DNA from: Sphingobacteriales bacterium
Lineage (GTDB): Bacteria > Bacteroidota > Bacteroidia > Sphingobacteriales > Sphingobacteriaceae
NCBI GenBank assembly: GCA_004293485.1
Contig: RDYW01000032.1
Coordinates: 1-64,000 of the forward strand
DNA: 64,000 nucleotides
Direction: 5' to 3'
Every line of letters begins with the position of its first letter. The first letter of the stretch is position 1. The notes below the pieces were generated by a model. That model ran no database searches and had not been told where the DNA came from. It saw only the letters and a list, made by a program, of their open reading frames with translations. Shown here one piece after another: positions 36,954 through 45,540 of the stretch. A program made the translations under genes and the position numbers.

Positions 36954-37415
36954 ATGAGTAATATTTTTAATAACGACTTTAGGGATTTTATTTATGAGCT
37001 AAATAGAGCAAAAGTAAGGTATATTTTAGTGGGAGGTTTTGCTGTAATTTTAAACGGTTATTCGCGAAGTACAGGCGATATGGATATTTGGGTAGATAGA
37101 ACTTTTGAAAATTACGCGAAAATTAAACTCGCCTTCCATAATTTTGGTATGCCCGTGTTTGATATGACGGAAGATAATTTTTTAAAACACCCCATATGGG
37201 ATGTTTTTACTTTTGGAGTACCTCCAAGCGCAATTGATATTATGCTAAAAGTTAAAGGTTTAGAGTTTAATAATTGTTATGAAAACGCTATAAATTTCGA
37301 GGATGATGGGTTATTTATAAAAACACTTTACATCGGCCATCTTTTAGAAGCTAAAACAGCTGCTGCAAGACCTAAAGATTTAGATGATATAGAAAATTTA
37401 AAACGTTTAAATTAA
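36954..37415 (+). CDS. Nucleotidyltransferase (MNT/DUF6036-like)
   Basis: A 153-aa protein with a minimal nucleotidyltransferase fold. It has the GG motif in VRYILVGGFAVILNGYSRST and the metal-binding acidic pair D-M-D in GDMDIWVD, with a third acidic residue in SAIDIMLKV. Such NTases resemble MNT and AbiEii-type proteins that modify tRNA or partner toxins; the closest broad description is the DUF6036 family. The start ATG lies 4 bp after its 67-aa partner. Whether it is the toxin or a modifying antitoxin cannot be told. Confidence 0.8.
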   Translation: MSNIFNNDFRDFIYELNRAKVRYILVGGFAVILNGYSRSTGDMDIWVDRTFENYAKIKLAFHNFGMPVFDMTEDNFLKHPIWDVFTFGVPPSAIDIMLKVKGLEFNNCYENAINFEDDGLFIKTLYIGHLLEAKTAAARPKDLDDIENLKRLN

Positions 37416-37440
37416 GATCCTAAGTCTTAAAAATATTTTT

Positions 37441-38778
37441 TTGATAAAAAACACTTTTAAAAACGCTAATAATTATATTTTCATTGCTTTACTAGCTTGG
37501 ATATTAGGGTACGTTTTATTTTTTTATCACATAACTTCAAGGCAAAATATAACCTATTTATTTTTAATACTTGCTTTACTTTTTGCTACTTATTTTTACG
37601 TTTTAGTACATTTAAAAAAATACGAAGAACCAAAAAATAATCTTTTATTTTATATATCAATAATTTTTAGATTGCTGCCCTTAGCAAGCATACCCTTTTT
37701 AAGCGACGATTTTTACCGCTTTATATGGGATGGACAATTACTTCACCAGTATATTAACCCTTTTGCTTATACCCCTTTACAAATAATAAATGGGCATAGC
37801 GAATGGTTGGCTGCCACGCTGTGGTTTAAAAAGTTAAATTCGCCTCTATATTATACAGTTTACCCGCCAGTTAATCAATTTATTTTTTGGTTATCGGGCT
37901 TTGCTCCTAAAAATAACTTACATTTTTCGGTAATTATTATGCGGCTTTGTTTACTTGCTTTTGATATAGGCACCTTAATATTACTTAAAAAATTACTTAT
38001 TATCAAAAAATTAAAACCCAAACTAGTATATGTATACGCCCTAAACCCATTGGTAATTATAGAGTTTGTAGGCAACTTACATTTTGAAGTGGCTATGTTG
38101 TTTTTTACATTTTTAGCCGTTTATTTATTGTGCAAACAAAAAAATAACTGGTCGGCGGTATCGCTTGGCTTAGCAGTATGCAGCAAATTGTTACCTCTAG
38201 TATTTATACCACTTATGGTTAGGCAAATAGGTTGGTTAAAAACTTTAAAATATGGCTTTATAGTACTGGCTACTGCACTACTTTTATTTTTCCCTTTTAT
38301 ACATAATAAGCAATTATGCTTTAATTTTATTAAAAGTTTACAGTTATATTATGGCACATTTGAGTTTAATGGAAGTTTTTACCAACTGTTTAAATATATA
38401 GGATGGCTGTATTGGGGTTATAACCCGATAACTTATATCAGCAAAATTTTGTTTTTTTTAACATTTGTAGGCTTTGTATTTTGTTTTGTAAAATCGAGAA
38501 ATATTTTTGAGGGTTTGTTTTTTTTGGTTTTTGTGCATTGTATTTTAAGTGCCATAGTACACCCTTGGTATATATTGCCTTTGGTTGCGTTTAGCCCTTT
38601 TATACCATGGCGGTTTGGTGTGGTGTGGAGTGCTTTAATTGGGCTAAGTTATTTTACTTACAAAGCTGTACCCTATCAAGAGAGTATGTTAGTATTGGGT
38701 GTTGAGTATTTTTTACTATTTGCCTTTATATGGTACGAAGTGTATTGTAAAACAGCTTTCAAAATAGTAAACAAATAA
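37441..38778 (+). CDS. Polytopic membrane glycosyltransferase (mannosyltransferase-like)
   Basis: A 445-aa membrane protein with about ten hydrophobic helices. The first loop contains SDDFYRFIWDG, the acidic-pair loop typical of GT-C glycosyltransferases such as polyprenol-phosphate-mannose-dependent mannosyltransferases. A second feature is NPLVIIEFVGNLHFEVAML, and the PWYILPLVA segment is family-like. It probably transfers a sugar from a lipid-linked donor on the outer face of the inner membrane. The start is TTG at 37441; no ATG precedes the first helix. It begins 26 bp after the nucleotidyltransferase, but a functional link is doubtful. Confidence 0.8.
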   Translation: MIKNTFKNANNYIFIALLAWILGYVLFFYHITSRQNITYLFLILALLFATYFYVLVHLKKYEEPKNNLLFYISIIFRLLPLASIPFLSDDFYRFIWDGQLLHQYINPFAYTPLQIINGHSEWLAATLWFKKLNSPLYYTVYPPVNQFIFWLSGFAPKNNLHFSVIIMRLCLLAFDIGTLILLKKLLIIKKLKPKLVYVYALNPLVIIEFVGNLHFEVAMLFFTFLAVYLLCKQKNNWSAVSLGLAVCSKLLPLVFIPLMVRQIGWLKTLKYGFIVLATALLLFFPFIHNKQLCFNFIKSLQLYYGTFEFNGSFYQLFKYIGWLYWGYNPITYISKILFFLTFVGFVFCFVKSRNIFEGLFFLVFVHCILSAIVHPWYILPLVAFSPFIPWRFGVVWSALIGLSYFTYKAVPYQESMLVLGVEYFLLFAFIWYEVYCKTAFKIVNK

Positions 38779-38847
38779 TTTAACGTTAAATTAGTGAACC
38801 GTTAAAGGAATTTTAATTTTGTTTATAAGGCTTATTATACTTTAATT

Positions 38848-39762
38848 TTACAAGCGTATCCCTCTAAGTAAATCGGCAATGGGCATTCGTTTTTTTCCTT
38901 CAAGTTGTATATCTGTAAGTAATATAAAGCCATCGGTGGTGGCATATTTTAAATACGTTTTACCATCAGTTAAAAAACTTCCAGCCGCAACTGTGGGCTT
39001 AGCTATTTCTTTTTCACAGGTAAATATTTTTAAAATTTTATTGTTAAAGTAAGTGTATGCAGTTGGGAAAGGACTTAAACCACGTATCTGGTTATATGCT
39101 TGTGCGGTAGTATTGTTCCAATTTATCAAGCAATTTTCTTTATATAATTTAGGGGCGTGTTTTAACTTTTTTGGGTTAATATTATCTTGTACTTTTTCTG
39201 TATAATCGCCAAACTCAATAGCTTTTACTGTTTTAACTATAAGTTTTGCACCTATATACATCAAAGTATCATGCAGTTGCCCTGCGGTGGTATTATCGGC
39301 AATAGCCACTGTTTCAGAAAACAAAATATCGCCAGTATCAATTTCGTGTTTTAACAAAAAAGTAGTAACGCCACTTTGTTTTTCGCCGTTAATAATGGCC
39401 CAGTTTATAGGTGCTGCCCCACGGTATTGGGGTAATAATGAACCATGTAAGTTAATGGTACCTTTAGGTGGCATGGCCCATACCACTTGTGGCAACATCC
39501 TAAAAGCTACTACAATTTGCACATCGGCGTTAAGTTGCTTTAATTGAGCCAAAAAATCGGGGTTTTTTAATTTTTCGGGCTGTAAAACATTTAAATTATT
39601 TTGAATGGCAAATTTTTTAACTGCCGATTGGTTTAGCATTTGCCCTCTGCCTGCAGGCTTATCGGGTGCGGTAATTACTGCTACAATGTTATAATTAGCT
39701 TCTAATAATGCTTTTAACGATGCCACGGCAAAATCGGGCGTACCCATAAATATAATATTCAT
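38848..39762 (-). CDS. fmt: Methionyl-tRNA formyltransferase
   Basis: A 304-aa cytosolic enzyme that formylates initiator Met-tRNA using 10-formyl-THF. The N-terminal formyl-transferase domain starts IIFMGTPDFAVASLKAL. It holds the signature segment around residues 104-118 (NLHGSLLPQYRGAAPI), with H and N/D catalytic residues, followed by ETGDILFSE-like HEIDTGDIL. The C-terminal OB-fold (about 205-304) is present with QIRGLSPFPTAY. Length is normal for bacteria. It is not followed by def (peptide deformylase) here, so the usual fmt-def pairing is absent. Confidence 0.96.
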   Translation of the reverse strand: MNIIFMGTPDFAVASLKALLEANYNIVAVITAPDKPAGRGQMLNQSAVKKFAIQNNLNVLQPEKLKNPDFLAQLKQLNADVQIVVAFRMLPQVVWAMPPKGTINLHGSLLPQYRGAAPINWAIINGEKQSGVTTFLLKHEIDTGDILFSETVAIADNTTAGQLHDTLMYIGAKLIVKTVKAIEFGDYTEKVQDNINPKKLKHAPKLYKENCLINWNNTTAQAYNQIRGLSPFPTAYTYFNNKILKIFTCEKEIAKPTVAAGSFLTDGKTYLKYATTDGFILLTDIQLEGKKRMPIADLLRGIRL

Positions 39763-39882
39763 TTTAAAAAGGTTATAATGTAAACTGTGTTACCATGCCT
39801 GCATGCCAAAAAAGTCAAAATTATATCAAAACAAAAGAAACTACTCTGTATTTTTTGAAATAAATTATACATTTTGTTAAGG

Positions 39883-41136
39883 TTAAGGATATAATAAATA
39901 TTTTTTTCGTAGGGTTTTATACTTCTTTAATGCTGGTGCCCAGGTAGCTCGTATTTGTGTTTCGGTTTTACCGCTTTTTATGTGTGCCATAAGGCTTGCG
40001 TTACCAGCCAATTTATTAAAAAAAGGGTTAAAAAAGTTTTCCTTTTCGGGATATTGGTTGTAAATTTTTAGCAGCAAAGCTATATCAAGTTGGTTGCGAG
40101 TTCTAATTTTTTCAATGTTATTTTTTCTAAAATCAATACCATAACAAACTTGGTTTTCTAAAGGCGGTTTTTTACTCATCCCCTTTATACTTATAGGCAT
40201 AAAGCTAAAATTGTAGCTATCTTTTAACAATGGATGCCCAATTACCTGAAACGGAAATAGTGTACCCCTACCCATACTTATACTTGTTCCTTCAAATAAA
40301 CATAAGCTAGGGTATAAATAAATGGCTAAATTATTGGGTAAATTAGGGCTAGGTTTTATTGGTAAGGTATAAGGTTTCCAATGGTTATAGTTGGCTATTT
40401 TAATCACTTTCAATTTGCATTTTATGCCATTTTTTAACCATTTTTGACCATTTACCATCATAGCAAACTCGCCCATGGTAAGCCCGTGTGCTATAGGAAT
40501 AGGCAGCTGCCCTACCCCACTTTTAAAATCGTTTTCTAAAATTGGGCCATCTATAAAATTGGCTATTGGGTTAGGCCTATCGAGCAGTAAAATTGGTACA
40601 TTAGCATCGGCGCAAGCCTGCATTACTTTAAAAAGCGTGATAGAATAGGTATAAAACCGGGCACCTACATCTTGTATGTCATACACTAAAATATCTATAT
40701 TTTTTAAATCCTCTTTTGTGGGGGCTTCTTTAACTCCGTATAATGAAATTACAGGGATACCTGTTTTTTCATCGTTGTAATTACCCACTTTTTCGCCCGC
40801 ATCGGCTATGCCTCTAAAACCATGCTCGGGCCCAAAAATTGTGCTAATATTAATACCTCTATTTTTAAGGGTATCGGGCAAGGTTACGCCTTTAATTTCG
40901 GCCGTTTGGTTTACCAATAAGGCAACCCGCTTATTGGTAAGTAGGCCTATATATTTTTCGGTTTGATTAGCCCCTGAAATAATCTGGCTTTTTAAATTTG
41001 CTACTACACCATTTTTATTTTTCTGTTGTGCACCAGCAAACAAGTGCAACAATAAAAAAAAACAAGAAAAAATTATTTTTTTTAGTATTACCAATATTTT
41101 ATACTGTTTACTAGTTTTAAATTTAAATGATTGCAT
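39883..41136 (-). CDS. DUF1343 family exported protein
   Basis: A 417-aa protein of family DUF1343 (PF07075), recently associated in Bacteroidota with exo-beta-N-acetylmuramidase (NamZ-like) activity, that is, peptidoglycan fragment breakdown. The motifs GLLTNKRVALLVNQTAEI, FGPEHGFRGIADAGE, IDILVYDIQDVGARFYTY and the LLDRPNPI segment are characteristic. A signal peptide (about 1-36) ends AGAQ. The start at ATG 41136 is chosen because an upstream extension (to 41541) would run antisense through the permease gene and lacks family similarity. It is divergent from the permease; only 31 bp lie between starts. Confidence 0.87.
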   Translation of the reverse strand: MQSFKFKTSKQYKILVILKKIIFSCFFLLLHLFAGAQQKNKNGVVANLKSQIISGANQTEKYIGLLTNKRVALLVNQTAEIKGVTLPDTLKNRGINISTIFGPEHGFRGIADAGEKVGNYNDEKTGIPVISLYGVKEAPTKEDLKNIDILVYDIQDVGARFYTYSITLFKVMQACADANVPILLLDRPNPIANFIDGPILENDFKSGVGQLPIPIAHGLTMGEFAMMVNGQKWLKNGIKCKLKVIKIANYNHWKPYTLPIKPSPNLPNNLAIYLYPSLCLFEGTSISMGRGTLFPFQVIGHPLLKDSYNFSFMPISIKGMSKKPPLENQVCYGIDFRKNNIEKIRTRNQLDIALLLKIYNQYPEKENFFNPFFNKLAGNASLMAHIKSGKTETQIRATWAPALKKYKTLRKKYLLYP

Positions 41137-41167
41137 ATTTGTAACTACAAAATAAACAAAAAACAAT

Positions 41168-42388
41168 TTGAATTTAGCTTTATTTATAGCCAAGCGTATA
41201 TCTATTGGCTCGAAACGTACTTTTTCGAAGCTCATTGTGCGTATTGCCGTTTTGGGTATCATGTTAGGTATAATGGTTATGATACTTTCGGTAGCTATTA
41301 TAAAAGGTTTTAAAGGCGAAATAAGAGAAAAAATAAGAGGCTTTAACGGCGATATTGCATTGTTAAAGTATGATTTAAATACATCTACCGAAAATTCGCC
41401 TTTTATTTTAGAAAAAGCTACTTTACAATTGGTGGCTAAACAAGCTAATGTAGTGCATATTGCCCCATTTGGCAACAAGCCAGGCATTATAAAAACCGCA
41501 ACCGAGGTTGAGGGAGTGGTTTTTAAGGGCATTAATGGCACTTATAATCCTGATTATTTATCCTCTATTTTGCTTAAAGGAAGGGCAATAAATTTTAAAA
41601 ATACAAGCCTAGCGGATAAGGAAATTCTTATATCACAGCTAATGGCGCAAAAACTTAAGCTAAAAGTGGGCGATGATTTTTTAATGTATTTTATGCAAGA
41701 ATCTCTGCGAAAGCGAAAATTTAACATCGTTGGCATATACAGCACCGATGTAGAAGATGTAGACAAAACCTATATTATAGGAAGCCTTAACGTGGTAAAA
41801 AAAATAAATAAATGGCAAAACCAGCAAGTTGGGGGGTACGAAATAAGGGTAAACGATTTTAATAATTTAGCTACTATTGCACTTGATATAAGCAACTTAC
41901 TTCCTCCACAAATAAAAATTGTAACCATCAAAGAACTGTACCCTACCTTATTTGAATGGTTATCGCTATTGGATGTAAACACTAGCGTAATTTTAATATT
42001 AATGTTGATAGTAGCTACCATCAATATGATTTCGGCTTTGCTAATTATGATATTAGAACGTACCCATATGATAGGCCTATTAAAAGCATTAGGGCAAACC
42101 AATTGGGGCTTACGCAAAATATTTTTATACAATGCCTTATTTTTAATTGGTTTTGGCATTTTACTGGGCAATTTTGCAGGCTTGGGCTTAGCATATTTTC
42201 AACAATATTCTCATTTTTTAACTTTAGATGCAGCAACGTATTATATGCGTTTTGTACCAATCCAAATTAATTGGTTTGATGTGTTACTTATAAATATGGG
42301 TACTTTAGTGGTGTGTGTTTGTGTAATGATTGTACCTAGTATGCTGGTAGGTAATATATCGCCTGTAAAAGCCCTTACTTTTAAATAG
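41168..42388 (+). CDS. FtsX/LolE-type ABC transporter permease
   Basis: A 406-aa inner-membrane permease of the MacB/FtsX/LolCE type. One N-terminal helix (about 22-45, RIAVLGIMLGIMVMIL) is followed by a large periplasmic domain (about 50-260). Three C-terminal helices follow (about 265-290, 320-345, 370-395), with the cytosolic coupling loop LERTHMIGLLKALGQTNW between the first and second. LolE/LolC members extract lipoproteins from the membrane; other members export peptides. No ATPase gene is adjacent. The start is TTG at 41168 (family N-terminus NLALFIAKRIS). DUF1343 lies divergently 31 bp away. Confidence 0.86.
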   Translation: MNLALFIAKRISIGSKRTFSKLIVRIAVLGIMLGIMVMILSVAIIKGFKGEIREKIRGFNGDIALLKYDLNTSTENSPFILEKATLQLVAKQANVVHIAPFGNKPGIIKTATEVEGVVFKGINGTYNPDYLSSILLKGRAINFKNTSLADKEILISQLMAQKLKLKVGDDFLMYFMQESLRKRKFNIVGIYSTDVEDVDKTYIIGSLNVVKKINKWQNQQVGGYEIRVNDFNNLATIALDISNLLPPQIKIVTIKELYPTLFEWLSLLDVNTSVILILMLIVATINMISALLIMILERTHMIGLLKALGQTNWGLRKIFLYNALFLIGFGILLGNFAGLGLAYFQQYSHFLTLDAATYYMRFVPIQINWFDVLLINMGTLVVCVCVMIVPSMLVGNISPVKALTFK

Positions 42389-42548
42389 TAAAACTTTGTT
42401 TACACTTTTATTGCTTTGTTATAATAGCCTTCGTTTAATAGCTTATTGTAAACGTAATGCTATAAATAAAATAGGCTACCCTTTTAATAATGTGCAAATT
42501 GATAATTATTTTTATTTAATAAATACAAAGCTTTTTCAAAAAATATAA

Positions 42549-42576
42549 AAGGAAGATAACTTTCGCTATCCTCCTT
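42549..42576 (-). terminator. Hairpin terminator of the LamG/T9SS gene
   Basis: Arms 42549-42558 and 42567-42576 (AAGGAAGATA / TATCCTCCTT) pair with one mismatch around an 8-nt loop. On the minus strand a T-rich tract follows (TTTATATTTTTT). It sits 48 bp past the stop codon of the gene ending at 42624. Confidence 0.6.
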
Positions 42577-42623
42577 CTCAAATTAACCAAAAGATGAAAC
42601 AAATATTTTAATTTATTTATTTT

Positions 42624-44201
42624 TTAGTTGATAATTATTTTTTTAGCTATGCTGTTTTTTTCGCCCACAACCTGTAAAATATAAACGCCTTTGGCCAAAG
42701 CATTGGTGTTTATAACCAATGCTTTGGGGTTGTTTATGGCTTGCGCCGATGCTACTTTTATACCGTTAAGGTTTATAATGCTTGCGCTTTTTAGGGCATC
42801 GGCACCAGCCACCACATTTAATATGCCATTGGTAATAGGGTTAGGGTAAAAGCTAATTTCTTGTGCTAGTCCTTTTACCATAGCTATTTTTTCGTAGGTA
42901 GTTGTAGAGCCATCGTTATCGGTACTGGTAATGCGGTAATAATTATCGCCAGCCAAAGGGTTAGTATCAATGTATTGGGTGGCCGTAGCTGGTAAGGTGG
43001 CTAAGGGTGCAAAGGTATTATCCGCCCCCGAGCGTTCGATAATTATGTTTTTTACATTTACGCTGCTTGCGCTTGTCCAGTTTATTTGGTTGCCAGTAAC
43101 AATGGCTTTGGCAGTTAGGCTTGTTAGGTTTAAGGGTAAAGTAGTGTTTAATGCGGTAATTTGCGCTTGGGTAAGGGCTGTGTTAAAAATTTGTAAATCA
43201 TCAATTGATGCATTTAAGCCCCTTTGAGAACCGCCTAAAACACCTCCTAGATAAAAAGTTGTTCCAACAGTATTTAATGTTTTTGCGCCACTCCATAAAA
43301 GCGTTCCGTTATTATAAACGTAGGCTATAGTGCCATCGTAAACAAAAACCATTGTGTACCAAGTATTTATAGATAAATTGTTAGCAAATAAGGCATCATT
43401 TGCACCCCAGAAAAAATTTTTAGTATTTGGATTTTGCTGTGTCCAACCATAAGCTTGATTAGTAATTACTGAACCATAAGAGAATACATAATTCTGAGAA
43501 ATTAATTCTGAGAAGTTGATACGCATAACTATTGATCGGGAGGCATTCCCCACTGGTATATTTGCTAATGTTGAACTAAAAACAGATGAAGGATTGCTAA
43601 TGTTGGGTTGATAAAAAAGCAAACTACTATTGTTAGATGCATATTGTGTAATTCCATTATTTGATATAAAGGAAGTTACCCCATCGGTGGCGGTTAAGCT
43701 GCCGTTAAAGTTAAAATGATAAATAGGTGTAGGTGCTAGCGTACCAGCTGATAGGGTTGTAAATGTTGCAATTGGCGAAAGTACTGTACTAATACTATTT
43801 GCTGCCTCTACCCTAAATTGGTAGGTTGTACCTGCTGTTAAATTTGTTAAATTAATACTTCCGTTTGATGAAATGGTAGAATTGTACCCAGTAGGCGAAA
43901 CTACACTGCTAGATAAAGCTGAAGTACCATAGTAAACTTTTACGGTAGTAGCAGCATTACCAGGGTTAACAGTAAAATTTATTGTAGCACCAGAACTTGT
44001 AACGTTTGTTACTGGACTGTTGGTAATAGTTGGTGCAGTGGATTTTGGTATTTCTGGTCCAATAATAACACCGCCACCACCGCCACCGCCATCAATTGGT
44101 TTACCGCCAGCAATAGCATTGCCATATTGGGCAAAACTGTTGTTACCTAATGCTACCATTGCTATTAAAATAGCTGTTTTAAAAAGTAATTTTTGTTTCA
44201 T
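42624..44201 (-). CDS. Secreted LamG/FN3 protein with T9SS C-terminal sorting domain
   Basis: A 525-aa exported surface protein. The signal peptide (1-24) ends NSFAQ. A glycine-rich stretch (GGGGGGG, about 38-44) leads to a fibronectin-III-like domain (about 55-150, TNVTSSGATINFTV). A LamG/concanavalin-like domain (about 158-345) follows, with the family phrase FSYGSVITNQ and INTWYTMVFVYDGT. After a second beta-rich linker, the last ~75 residues form a type-A T9SS sorting domain (ISFYPNPITNGILNVVAG at its start, GVYILQVVGE near the end). It would be cleaved and anchored or released by the Por secretion system. It shares a regulatory element with the lipocalin gene and LytTR pair nearby. Confidence 0.88.
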   Translation of the reverse strand: MKQKLLFKTAILIAMVALGNNSFAQYGNAIAGGKPIDGGGGGGGVIIGPEIPKSTAPTITNSPVTNVTSSGATINFTVNPGNAATTVKVYYGTSALSSSVVSPTGYNSTISSNGSINLTNLTAGTTYQFRVEAANSISTVLSPIATFTTLSAGTLAPTPIYHFNFNGSLTATDGVTSFISNNGITQYASNNSSLLFYQPNISNPSSVFSSTLANIPVGNASRSIVMRINFSELISQNYVFSYGSVITNQAYGWTQQNPNTKNFFWGANDALFANNLSINTWYTMVFVYDGTIAYVYNNGTLLWSGAKTLNTVGTTFYLGGVLGGSQRGLNASIDDLQIFNTALTQAQITALNTTLPLNLTSLTAKAIVTGNQINWTSASSVNVKNIIIERSGADNTFAPLATLPATATQYIDTNPLAGDNYYRITSTDNDGSTTTYEKIAMVKGLAQEISFYPNPITNGILNVVAGADALKSASIINLNGIKVASAQAINNPKALVINTNALAKGVYILQVVGEKNSIAKKIIIN

Positions 44202-44292
44202 ATTTTTATTTTTTTGAGTTTACGAAGTGATATTTATGTTTATTTTTAATTTAAATACAAAAAAAGTTTTATGGTAAATGGTACACCAATAC

Positions 44293-44388
44293 TTAGCGAT
44301 TGCGCATTTGGGTTAGCCATTTGCAGTAGGCTTTTAAATATTTTTCGATAGAGATATGATAAACTATAAAACGTATTATTTTAATCAT
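44293..44388 (-). CDS. Candidate 31-aa cationic amphipathic peptide ORF
   Basis: A minus-strand ORF of 31 codons starts ATG at 44388 and ends TAA at 44293, between the 76-bp element at 44432 and the LamG gene. The peptide starts MIKIIRFIVYHISIEKYLKA and ends KWLTQMRNR. It has four K, three R, one E and many I, F, Y, V, so it would form a cationic amphipathic helix. No family is recognised. It may be a secreted or signalling peptide or chance; an AT-rich 31-codon frame with such a composition is not improbable. No recognisable -7 box fits perfectly (CAATTTTG, 44414-44421, is close). Confidence 0.35.
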   Translation of the reverse strand: MIKIIRFIVYHISIEKYLKAYCKWLTQMRNR

Positions 44389-44431
44389 ATTTTTAGTTTT
44401 TTAATTTAATTCAAAATTGGCTAATTCATTT

Positions 44432-44507
44432 GCAAAAAATAGTGCCACTTTGTGTAGCATAGGTGTAGGCACACCAAATGTGGGTTTGAGTATATAAAGC
44501 GGAAAAT
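44432..44507. promoter_or_regulatory. 76-bp LytTR-locus element, copy 1; note on the 44202-44837 gap
   Basis: Ungapped alignment to copy 2 (45449-45524) gives 59 of 76 identical positions. The core is an imperfect palindrome GGTGTAGGCACACC followed by AAATG, then the perfectly shared GTTTGAGTATATAAAGC. Additional TACACCAA/TTGGTGTA half-sites lie nearby (44282, 45424). Both copies face the same way relative to the minus-strand exported-protein genes (LamG, lipocalin-like), 231 and 63 bp upstream of their starts. I propose it as the binding/promoter region of the LytTR regulator encoded at 45541. The gap 44202-44837 otherwise holds the small ORF at 44293, a degenerate AATCCGCAATC repeat and the terminator at 44760. 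Confidence 0.65.
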
Positions 44508-44759
44508 ATAGTTGTGGTAAATGGTGTAAATTTTACATTAATATTTTAAGTAAGGTTTATGGTTTTTTTTAGCACTAATCCTTATCTTTTTTTTGCAACT
44601 TGGTTTTCTTTCTCTTTTAATTTCCCCCAAAGGGAGAGTATATAAAATGCCAGCCGTAAATATTAGGGCTTATAAATTATGGGTAATTTTTACACAATTT
44701 TACAGGGTGCAATGGCAAATTAAAAATCCGCAATCCGCAATCAAAAATCTAAATTTATT

Positions 44760-44808
44760 ACATAAAAAAGCGTCATAAATTATTTCAAATTATGACGCTT
44801 TTTTATGT
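44760..44808. terminator. Bidirectional rho-independent terminator
   Basis: A perfect 19-bp stem (44760-44778 with 44790-44808; core GCGTCATAA) encloses an 11-nt loop. It is flanked by A6 on the left arm and T6 on the right arm, so it can end transcription on both strands. It terminates the lipocalin-like gene (minus strand, ends 44838) and any rightward transcript from the region of copy 1. Confidence 0.88.
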
Positions 44809-44837
44809 TAAACTAAATATTTGTAAGCAACTAACTG

Positions 44838-45386
44838 TTACATAGCATTTGGATTGTAAATTTCGTACCATTGTTCAAAATCATCTCCGTTAGGCGCAAC
44901 TATTTCAATTTTAAAGCTTGTAGCGGTAAGTTCTTTAATCGTAAACACTATTGTTGGCATGGTTTTGTACATATTGTTTAAAGTAAATTTGTTACCTTCT
45001 ATTTTCCAAGTACCATTTTGCCCGGCGGTAGTAGCTTGGCCCTCTAAACAGCTTTTAAAGCTACTGTTGAATGTATTTATCCATGTACCATCGGCATTAA
45101 AAGTAATATACATTGGACTTATACCAAAATTTTTAGATTTTTCTTTTGCTTCTAAAATTTTCGAACTATTTTTTTTACTTACTGCAGGTGCTGCATCGCT
45201 ATCTTTGTATGGGCAGCTAATATTGGCTGTAACTAATTCAGCGTAAGCACTACCCGAACTACTGCCTTCTGATAATTCCCATTTTTTGCCCACTAATATG
45301 GATACTTCATCTTTTTTGTCTTTTTTACAGCTATATATGGCAAATACAGCCATTAATAAGGTAATTGCTAGTGTAATTTTTTTCAT
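44838..45386 (-). CDS. Lipocalin-like lipoprotein
   Basis: A 182-aa predicted lipoprotein: lipobox IYSC with lipidated C20 followed by a lysine/aspartate-rich spacer (KKDKKDEV). The mature part begins VGKKWELSEG. It carries a beta-rich pattern with YITFNADGTWIN, GTWKIEGNKFTL and TATSFKIEIV, characteristic of the Bacteroidota 'lipocalin-like' (PF13648) domain. Ligand is unknown. It is divergent from the LytTR regulator gene across a 154-bp region carrying element copy 2, and ends at a strong bidirectional terminator. Co-regulation with the response regulator is likely. Confidence 0.82.
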   Translation of the reverse strand: MKKITLAITLLMAVFAIYSCKKDKKDEVSILVGKKWELSEGSSSGSAYAELVTANISCPYKDSDAAPAVSKKNSSKILEAKEKSKNFGISPMYITFNADGTWINTFNSSFKSCLEGQATTAGQNGTWKIEGNKFTLNNMYKTMPTIVFTIKELTATSFKIEIVAPNGDDFEQWYEIYNPNAM

Positions 45387-45448
45387 AACTTTATACTTTT
45401 TGTTTATGTACGTTTAAAATATTTACACCAAAAATGGTTTATTTGCAG

Positions 45449-45524
45449 GCAACAAATGGGGCTACTTTACGTAATGTGGGTGTAGTTACACCAAATGCTA
45501 GTTTGAGTATATAAAGCAAAAAAT
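45449..45524. promoter_or_regulatory. 76-bp LytTR-locus element, copy 2
   Basis: The second copy of the element at 44432-44507, 78% identical. Its core is GGTGTAGTTACACC, then AAATG, then GTTTGAGTATATAAAGC. It sits between the divergent lipocalin-like gene (start 45386) and the LytTR gene (start 45541), so autoregulation is plausible. A further half-site TACACCAA lies at 45424, 63 bp (about six helical turns) from the copy inside the element. Confidence 0.65.
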
Positions 45525-45540
45525 TTTAAGCATAAATATA

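Noticed and set aside
41137-41541. N-terminal extension of the DUF1343 gene to 41541
   Set aside because: The extra 135 residues are antisense to the start of the FtsX-type permease and show no signal peptide, whereas the ATG at 41136 opens on a proper signal peptide.
44593-44778. 61-codon plus-strand ORF after the LytTR element
   Set aside because: It translates the AATCCGCAATC-type repeat (NPQSAIKN) and runs into the terminator hairpin. This is a well-known spurious product of that intergenic repeat.
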